From positions 8,469,815 through 8,494,911 of the forward strand of contig CAIIXF020000003.1 in assembly GCA_903813345.2 (NCBI GenBank): DNA of 25,097 nt. The letters run 5' to 3'. The translations under genes and the position numbers were made by a program. Shown piece after piece: positions 18,373 through 25,097 of this stretch. The number at the start of each line of letters is the position of its first letter. Positions within the stretch are counted from its first letter, which is position 1. The notes under the pieces are model-generated. The model had not been told where the DNA came from and searched no databases. It saw only the letters and a list, made by a program, of their open reading frames with translations. The DNA comes from Owenia fusiformis (Eukaryota > Annelida > Polychaeta > Sabellida > Oweniidae).

Positions 18373-19304
18373 TGGTGTGAAACTGTGACAATCGACATGC
18401 GTAAAAAAATCGACATGGTTATATCATTGAACTCAAAGCAGTGAATTAGTCATTTCTATAAATCACAAATGGATTGATTTGATTTTATATGATTACCAAT
18501 GCACTGATAACACATACATAACAGTTTTCCGATAATTACGCATATAGTCTGGCAGAAATATAGGGTATTTTGACATTCAATCGTTTTCTTCGGATTTTAA
18601 TGTTTTTTTAATTTATCAACATAAATATAGGATTGGGACCTCAAAACCACCGGATGCCGGTGCGGCACCCTTGGGCAACTCTCTACAGAGCGTTTCTTAT
18701 ACCCCCCTGATAAAATATACAGGGGGTACTATAAGACACCCTCATATCTCAGATACTGATAAATATATTAACTTGAGATTTTCAGGAATTAGTTTTAGTA
18801 TGATGCTTGACGTGTATGACAAAAATCAAGAAAAAGCTTGGTGTGAAACTGTGACAATCGACATGCGTAAAAAAATCGACATGGTTATATCATTGAACTC
18901 AAAGCAGTGAATTAGTCATTTCTATAAATCACAAATGGATTGATTTGATTTTATATGATTACCAATGCACTGATAACACATACATAACAGTTTTCCGATA
19001 ATTACGCATATAGTCTGGCAGAAATATAGGGTATTTTGACATTCAATCGTTTTCTTCGGATTTTAATGTTTTTTTAATTTATCAACATAAATATAGGATT
19101 GGGACCTCAAAACCACCGGATGCCGGTGCGGCACCCTTGGGCAACTCTCTACAGAGCGTTTCTTATACCCCCCTGATAAAATATACAGGGGGTACTATAA
19201 GACACCCTCATATCTCAGATACTGATAAATATATTAACTTGAGATTTTCAGGAATTAGTTTTAGTATGATGCTTGACGTGTATGACAAAAATCAAGAAAA
19301 AATC
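18373..19304 (+). repeat. 466-bp tandem duplication, two apparently identical copies
   Basis: Unit 1 (18373-18838) is followed directly by unit 2 (18839-19304). TGGTGTGAAACTGTGACAAT starts at 18373 and 18839, and every landmark checked is offset by exactly 466 with no mismatch seen. The small frames starting at TTG 18671 and 19137 are the same by-product twice. Each unit contains a GC-rich segment (ACCGGATGCCGGTGCGGCAC) and an ACCCCC...GGGGGT hairpin. Confidence 0.93.
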
Positions 19305-19311
19305 TTAATCC

Positions 19312-19325
19312 GTTGCTATAGCAAC
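19312..19325. promoter_or_regulatory. X-box-like palindrome GTTGCTATAGCAAC
   Basis: A perfect 14-bp palindrome fitting the RFX-factor X-box pattern (GTNRCC/N-RGYAAC; the left half has a T where C is commoner). RFX factors control ciliary genes in animals. It sits in a repeat whose relic copy at 22.06 kb carries nearly the same site, so it may be only a repeat-borne motif. Confidence 0.45.
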
Positions 19326-19644
19326 AGTAACAGAACACTATTTGTTACCGTAGAGATGCATTATTTTGCTGATTTTCAACATTTCTTCATATAGTTGATT
19401 CTTAAACTAGTATATAGTATTACACTAGTATATAGGACACTGCATATTTTATATTTAGTATATACATGTTTATACCACTCTAAGTCCGATTACAGTTGTA
19501 TAACATGGGTCTATAACAACGATATACAGTCGAGAGTGGTATATCGTCACCGTATACAACTCTTCCGTCCAGCGTATACCACTGTAGAAGTGCATTCTGG
19601 GAACTAATGAATATTGACCGAAGAACGAGGTGTATGTTTTGTTA

Positions 19645-19725
19645 CACATGATTTCCTAGAATCAAGTGACGTCATAAATGGTTCCCACATGATTTGCTAG
19701 AATCAAGTGACGTCATAAATGGATC
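19645..19725. repeat. 41-bp tandem duplication, each copy with a full CRE
   Basis: CACATGATTT-C/G-CTAGAATCAAG followed by TGACGTCATAAATGG occurs at 19645-19685 and 19686-19725. The palindromic CRE TGACGTCA lies at 19667-19674 and 19708-19715. CREB/ATF factors bind this sequence; whether these are used is unknown. Confidence 0.88.
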
Positions 19726-19837
19726 GAGATCAACATTGGCATAACTGAGTTGGCTATGGGATATTTTTATGGTTTTTATAATTGTTATGATTGTGTTTGA
19801 ATCAACTGTAATTGAACTTAGAGTGGCATAATAAGAT

Positions 19838-19980
19838 TATATAATGGTTCATTCTGTATATCCTGCATTTTATACTCTCGTGAGAATATAATATATTCAC
19901 TCGTTCGCTACGCTCACTTGTGAATATATCATATACTCACTCGAGTATAAACAGGATATACAGAATGATCCATTATATAA
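19838..19980. repeat. 143-bp near-perfect palindrome
   Basis: TTATATAATGGTTCATTCTG at 19838 is inverted as CAGAATGATCCATTATATAA ending at 19980. Arms of ~65 bp pair with few mismatches around a core TCGTTCGCTACGCTCACT, and weaker pairing extends to ~19828 and ~19990. This is expected to extrude or form a hairpin. Confidence 0.9.
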
Positions 19981-19997
19981 CCTCATAATATCAAATG

Positions 19998-20125
19998 AAA
20001 TCTAATGAATTCATACAGTAGTCAGGTTGGCATATAGTCTAGACTTTGGCATTTAGAACATGCATCATAATAAAATCTAATGTAATTATACAATAGAGAG
20101 GTTGGCATAGTCTAGATTTTGGCAT
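19998..20125 (+). repeat. Direct repeat, two ~53-bp copies 75 bp apart
   Basis: AAATCTAATG-AATT-ATACA...AGGTTGGCATA...GTCTAGA-TTTGGCAT occurs at 19998-20053 and 20073-20125 with small indels. Confidence 0.75.
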
Positions 20126-20175
20126 AATGTCTAAATTTTATAAGCATTGTCTTTCCTCATCTGAGCAATCAGACT

Positions 20176-21655
20176 ACTGGGGGGGGGGGCTGTATAGCTT
20201 CTGGGGGCCACTGGGGACCATTGTATAGCTTTTAAAGGCACTGTGAATATTTGATTTAACATTGAATTCAATTGGATATTTCTCTAACAGTGAAATTTAA
20301 TGGCCATGAAACATTTCAGATTGACAACATTGTGAATTTTTTGTCAGTGAAAATTTGGGCTTACTTCTGGGGGTCACTGGGGGCCCTCGTATGGTTTCTG
20401 GGGGCCACTGGGGGCCCCTGTATAGCTTCTAAGACCACCGTATAGCTTTTTTGGGGCCACCATATAGTTTTGGGAGCCACCGTATAGCTTCTGGGGGCCC
20501 CTGTATAGTTTCTTGGGGCCATTAGGGGCCACCGTACAGCTTCTGGGGGCTACCATATAGTTTCTGGGGGCCACTGGATGCTATCCTATAGCCTACTTCT
20601 GGCGGCTACTGGGTGCCATCATATAGCTTCTGGGGCCTACCATATAGCTTCTTGGGGCCACTAGGGGCCCCTGTATAGCTTTTGGGGGCCACTGTAAAGC
20701 TTCTTGGAGCCACTGGGGACCACCACATAGCTTCTGGGGGCTACTAGGGGCCCCTGGATATGCTTCTGGGAGCCACCATATAGCTTTCCGGGGCTACCGT
20801 ATAGCTTTAAGGGGGCACTAGGGGCCACTGTATAGATTCTGGGAGCTACTGGGGGCCCCTGTATAGCTTCTGGAAGTCACTATATAGCTTCTAGGGACCA
20901 TTTGGAGCCCCTGTATAGCTTCCAGAGGCTACCATATAGGTTCTTGGGGCTACTAGGGGTTCCTGTATAGCTTCTGGGGGCTCCTGTTTAGCTTCTTGGG
21001 GACACTGGGGGGCCACCATATAGTTTTTGGGAGCCACCGTATAGCTTCTGGGTGCCCCTGTATAGTTTTTTGGGGCAATTGGGGCCATTGGGGGCCACCA
21101 TACAGATTCTGGGGGCTACCATATAGCTTCTAGGGGCCACTGGATGCCATCCTATAGCTTCTTGCGGCTACTTGGGGCCACCGTATAGCTTCTGGGTGCC
21201 ATCATATAGCTTCTGGGGCCTACCATATAGCTTCTTGGGGCCACTAGGGCCCCTGTATAGCTTTTTGGGGCCACTGTAAAGCTTCTTGGAGCCACTGGGG
21301 TCCACCAAATAGCTTCTGGGGGCTACTAGGGGCCGCTGGATATGCTTCTTGGGGCCACCATATAGCTTTCCGGGGCCACCATATAGCTTTAAGGGGGCAC
21401 TAGGGGCCACTGTATAGATTCTGGGGGCTACTGGGGGCCCCTGTATAGCTTATGATAGTTACCATATAGCTTCTAGGGGCCATTTGGAGCCCCTGTATAG
21501 CTTCTGGGGGCTACCATATAGCTTCTGGGGGCTACTAGGGGTCCTTGTATAGCTTCTTGGGCCACCTTATAGCATCTTGAGGCCACTGGGGGCCCCTGTG
21601 TAGCTTTTAGGGCCACTGGGGTCCATGATATAGCTCCTGGGGACCACTGGGGGCA
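20176..21655. repeat. G-rich minisatellite with ~570-bp higher-order period
   Basis: Degenerate 21-nt units (TATAGCTTCTGGGGGCCACC) alternate with 33-nt versions carrying an extra GGGGCC-type insert. Non-repeat sequence interrupts at ~20232-20356. A long run of units at ~20440-21005 is repeated in the same order at ~21010-21560: the rare word CCACTGGATG is at 20571 and 21137, GGGTGCCATCATATAGCTTC at 20611 and 21194, and GCTTTCCGGGGC and GCTTTAAGGGGGCACTAGGG also recur. Minus-strand frames rich in LYGGP are translation by-products. GGGG runs give G-quadruplex potential on the plus strand, and the array opens near an 11-G run. Confidence 0.92.
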
Positions 21656-21870
21656 TTTTTTATTTGAACCTTGAAAATTAATCTATTTTGCCAGATTTGG
21701 TTGCTGTCGAGGTGGGGTAAAATGAAATTATAATTTTTTTTCAAATTCATGTGACTATTTATCTCAAAAGCAGCACTTTTTTACCTAGGGAGCATAACCT
21801 TTTCAAGAAGTGTTATTTTGGACCACCTTTTATAAAGAAAGTGAAATGTAAAACATGATTATTAAGTGAT

Positions 21871-21884
21871 GTTACCATAGCAAC
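21871..21884. promoter_or_regulatory. X-box match GTTACCATAGCAAC
   Basis: A textbook-quality fit to the RFX X-box consensus (GTNRCC-AT-RGYAAC). It is 187 bp from the related site at 22060-22073. No gene start is evident next to it. Confidence 0.5.
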
Positions 21885-21984
21885 TGAAATATTAGATATA
21901 TTACATAAACCATATGATGAATTATTTCATCTTTACTTCTAATCATGTATATAACAGATACGTATATACTTCAGATGCTTTAAG

Positions 21985-22170
21985 AATCAAGAATATGAAG
22001 AAAATTATGAAAATCAGCAAGATAATGCATTTCTACGGTAACAAATAGTGTCTATTTCTGTTGCTATAGCAATGGTTTTGAGGTCCCAATCCTATATTCA
22101 TGCTGTTAAGTTAAAAAAACATTGTAATCCGAAGAAAACGATTAGCTTTGAAGTTTCTGCCAGACTAATA
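21985..22170 (-). repeat. Diverged inverted copy of the 18.5-19.4 kb repeat, without its ~197-bp insert
   Basis: On the minus strand, TATTAGTCTGGCAGAAA...AATCGTTTTCTTCGGATT...ATAGGATTGGGACCTCAAAACC runs straight into ATTGCTATAGCAAC...CACTATTTGTTACCGTAG...TTGCTGATTTTCA. The copy ending near 19400 has the same flanks but ~197 bp (19115-19311) between ACCTCAAAACC and GTTGCTATAGC. The X-box-like site here (22060-22073) has one change, GTTGCTATAGCAAT. Confidence 0.82.
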
Positions 22171-22189
22171 AAGATCAATTGATGGACAA

Positions 22190-23545
22190 TGAAAAGATAA
22201 CAGCTAAAGAGTTTTCTCTTTGTTCAGCGTACCTTCTTCCATTTTATACGTCTTTACAAAAATCACTGTGGCTAGTCGATCTATGTGGATGCAGTCAGGC
22301 ACATGTAATGTTTCGTGAGTGCCCGCCTCTGTACTTTTCAATGGAAGAATTATGCACTCCTGTTTAAGTAATCTATATTTACTCATCCGTGTATATCATA
22401 CTTCATTGATTTACAAAACCAAAGCTACGCTATAAACACACATTCTCTGATATTTTTACGGAGAATAGATAACTCAAACGACTTCACTCGACCAGTTTTA
22501 TCATCTCGCTCATAGCTGTGAGAAGGTATGTATAATTTGCCATAGGTTTACCTTGTAATGGGGAATACAAAATTCAAGTAATATAATTATTTCACATACA
22601 CAAATATGTCTGTGTGAAGTAAAATACAAATACAATGCGTTCTATAATATTTTTTGGGTTATGGTATGAAATATCCGCTTTAAAAAAGCAATTTAATTAT
22701 GATGTATTATGTGGATTAGTAGACGTTCTGATTGGATTCATTGAACAGACTGGCTAGGTTTCAAATGAATCATTTTGAATGTGTGTATTTTAAATATTTT
22801 AATCCACAGTGTCCAAAAACAATAATAATGCTATATTGGTAATTGGAAAGATTCCACTTACCACGATTTCAAAAAATTGTAAATAGATAATATTATTCTT
22901 GAATTATGGTCATTTGTTTCAAGGAATCTGGAGGCTCGTTCAGCTGAGCTGACAAAATCATCAAGATTTACGGATGGTCCATCTGTTGGCTGCTCATTGT
23001 CACTTTCAAGGAATGTTAATGGCTCTGAAACTTGTAGCCTTGCCCAAGTCGGTATTTATTTACTTATCTGATCTTGAATTATTACCACCTTGTACAATCC
23101 AATGTATCATCGCTGATATTATGCTAAGTTATTCAGCGGTTCCGAGATTCCCATAATACCTGGGCTACCTAAGGGTATTGCAAAACCATATTGATTGAAA
23201 ATATGGACATGGACACAACGTGTGACTTCAGGCTGATTGACCAATCAAAACGTTATCAGGTTGACCTGCATAAAAAAGCAAACTACCCATCCAGGACTTG
23301 AAATTCAATGATCTGATCGAGTGTTTCTTTAGAGTTACAATATATTATATGTTATTAAATGTACATTGGAATGTAAGCAGTCATTAATACTCGTCTAAAT
23401 GAAATCATGCAATTCAATGTTGATTCAAAATCAAAACTGAATTCACTTCATTGGCGTACCTAATTTCAACATTTTCATTGTCATCATTACATGTTATGGA
23501 CCCGTTTTTCAAATTAACAGTATTAGCGATAAAACCATAGTTTTT
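22190..23545. other. Intergenic; one short coding-like segment, otherwise nothing
   Basis: At 22277-22325 a ~49-bp stretch recurs inverted at 25049-25097. On the minus strand it reads GTHETLHVPDCIHID, while the other copy on the plus strand reads STHDTLHINDCIHID. Other frames here (22179-22367, 22974-23156) are short and unrecognised. Confidence 0.45.
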
Positions 23546-23578
23546 GGCTCACACAGTGAGCCTATGGGATCGACCAGG

Positions 23579-23626
23579 CGTCCGTCCGTTGGTCCGTCCG
23601 TCCGTCCGTTGGTCCGTCCGTCTGTC
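23579..23626 (+). repeat. (GTCC)n microsatellite
   Basis: GTCCGTCCGTTGGTCCGTCC-type tetranucleotide tract interrupted by GTTG, ending TCTGTC. Confidence 0.9.
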
Positions 23627-23918
23627 AACATTGGCTGCACAAATTAAAACAGCTATTCGGATTGAGTCATTTCCACATTCACTTTATGCATATCCATAAT
23701 GTCTATTTGACCTATCATCGCCATTTCCCAAGTTCGCCCGGTTTCCGAGAAATTGCTGATTTTTAAATTTCGAGAAAAATCGATCTGATGATAGCCTTAT
23801 AGAAAGTCAAGAGAAGTGAAGAAAATATTGAAAAAATACCAGTCCAGTCCATTTCCAGGTCCAAGTCAAGGTCCAGTTCAGGTCAAATTCCAGATCTAGG
23901 TCTAATCAGGTTTAATCT

Positions 23919-23931
23919 AGGTCAAAGGTCA
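23919..23931 (+). promoter_or_regulatory. DR1 nuclear-receptor-type site AGGTCAAAGGTCA
   Basis: A perfect direct repeat of AGGTCA with one base between, the consensus for HNF4 and RXR heterodimers. Several more (A/C)AGGTC(A/C/T) half sites lie at 23860-23945 and 24400-24420. It is embedded in the TIR element, so functional use is uncertain. Confidence 0.4.
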
Positions 23932-24563
23932 AGAACTAGGTCAAATCCAGTACTTTGTCATTTTTTTCAATTTTCTCAGTCGTCCTTCAATATTTTTGCT
24001 CCGTTTTTTTATTCATGTTCGTCGGAAAAAAGCTAATCCCTACAGGCAAGTTGTTTTTGATCACTCTTACCGTTTTTGAGATATGGCATCCGAAAAGTAG
24101 GTCACAATAAAAAGTTCTTGGAATTCAATGTATAAGTTATGTAATATGTGTAGAATTGTCCAAGAAATCCGAATCTGCGAACCAGATTTTGATCCGACTT
24201 CCGGTTCGGAAGATATGGCATTTTGAAATCTCAAAAATCGCTATTTTGGTATCCCATGTTAAGTCAATGGGGCTTGAGAAAATTATCAATTGTAACAACA
24301 CAACACTAGATACAGCTTGGATGCAGCCAACTTAATAAGAATCTACAATAGAAGCCATCCTCAAAATCTACTTTCCTTCAAAATTTGGACACTAAAAGGC
24401 CTAGGTCAAAATCTAGGTCAAATTCATAGTTTTTCCTTTGACTACAACAAATCATATCTGAACCAACAACAAAGGACTCATCTTTTATTGATCTCATATT
24501 TACCAATACTTTTGTTTGAAAATCAGGATATACATTCCTCTGAAGGTTCTACACTGTGTGAGC

Positions 24564-25097
24564 ACAGGACCGTGGGTCCTTTATTTTATCTGTAATGGCA
24601 TTTTCCAGTTGATGGGTTTATATGTAGTATTTTCAATTTTTCATGAGGGTGTCTTTAGACTACTTGTAATGGGGTGGCTAATTACTTTACTGAATGAGGA
24701 ATGTTTATCCAAACAATGGATACAAAGAAAATCTGGCCAGTTGTCCATCAGTAAATAAATCATCATGATAAAAGTATAATTTATTAAAACATCCATTTGT
24801 TACCGTTCTGAATCCAAATGATACATAGGTGCATCCATTTTATACATATATGTTGACGTTTACGAAATGTTTTTCAAATATCTTCCCTATAACAGGAATA
24901 TGGTAGCTGAAACTTTCACTCATTGTCATACTATGTATATTGAATATGTATGCAAGATTTCAAGTCACAATGTTAAGTAGAAACTCTGAGATCACTTACC
25001 TCGATTTGCTGTCATATTTTTGCAATGATCCCATTCCCTATAATGTACGCGAGTACCCACGATACATTACATATAAATGACTGCATCCACATAGATC
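24564..25097. other. Intergenic to window end; possible partial exon at the edge
   Basis: No gene is seen from 24564 to ~25040. At 25049-25097 the plus strand reads STHDTLHINDCIHID in an open frame reaching the window end, similar to the inverted segment at 22.3 kb. A minus-strand GTAAGT at ~25002-24997 looks like a splice donor but no matching exon frame was established. Confidence 0.35.

Larger units (their letters stand above)
23547..24563. mobile_element. ~1.0 kb TIR element, non-autonomous (MITE-like)
   Basis: GCTCACACAGTG at 23547-23558 is inverted exactly as CACTGTGTGAGC at 24552-24563. The left end is also a small hairpin (GGCTCAC-ACA-GTGAGCC, 23546-23562) and the right end is followed by GGACCGTGGGTCC. 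Inside are a GTCC microsatellite and AGGTCA-rich sequence. From memory, repeats starting with this GGCTCACnnnGTGAGCC and GTCCGTCC layout are common in bivalve genomes. No transposase frame is present and target duplication is not clear. Confidence 0.6.

Noticed and set aside
18671-19394. Two related small frames beginning MGNSLQ
   Set aside because: They are the same tandemly duplicated repeat, start at TTG and end where the unit ends.
20374-21410. LYGGP-type repetitive proteins on the minus strand
   Set aside because: By-products of a 21-nt minisatellite, whose period is a multiple of three.
23547-24563. Reading the GGCTCAC...GTGAGCC element as a Helitron
   Set aside because: No TC start or CTRR end with a subterminal hairpin at the right place; exact TIRs favour a TIR element.
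1-25097. CRISPR arrays, tRNA or rRNA genes
   Set aside because: The regular repeats have no unique spacers of constant length, and no tRNA-like cloverleaf or rRNA segment was noticed on reading.

Overview
The window looks like nuclear DNA of an AT-rich, repeat-dense metazoan, most likely a marine lophotrochozoan such as a bivalve mollusc or brachiopod. Support comes from an ankyrin-repeat exon ending in a canonical GT splice donor, a decayed mariner element, two truncated LINEs with FADD-type reverse transcriptase, a GTCC-type microsatellite inside a TIR element, RFX X-box-like and nuclear-receptor-like motifs, and a 500-N scaffold gap. There are no bacterial operons, Shine-Dalgarno sites or CRISPR arrays. 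The species is not determinable by eye.

Layout. 13-1138 (minus) is the first coding exon of an ankyrin-repeat protein with a SOCS-box-like tail; it reaches the left edge. About 1.1-5.6 kb is non-coding and holds a hairpin and a 1.08 kb mariner relic with unusually long inverted repeats. About 5.6-6.4 kb is foldback DNA and a satellite of ~125 bp units built from ~21-nt subunits. 6.4-8.0 kb is a minus-strand LINE (copy A). 9.2-11.1 kb carries the only long intact coding block in the interior: two minus-strand membrane-protein ORFs joined by an overlapping stop/start TAATG. 12.6-13.3 kb has an outlying block of the same satellite and a RecQ-like helicase fragment. 13,598-14,097 is an assembly gap. 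14.9-16.3 kb is a plus-strand LINE (copy B) of the same family. From 16.5 kb to the end there is essentially only repeat architecture: a foldback, a perfect 466-bp tandem duplication, tandem CRE motifs, a 143-bp palindrome, a 1.5 kb G-rich minisatellite with a ~570-bp higher-order period, an inverted relic of the X-box-bearing repeat, and a ~1.0 kb TIR element.

The few genes do not form an evident pathway. The most notable points are the split seven-hydrophobic-segment ORF pair with its 63-bp in-frame duplication, two LINE copies that share loss of the reverse transcriptase core, and repeats that carry recognisable transcription-factor motifs (X-box, CRE, DR1). All functional statements rest on reading the sequence; no database search was possible.
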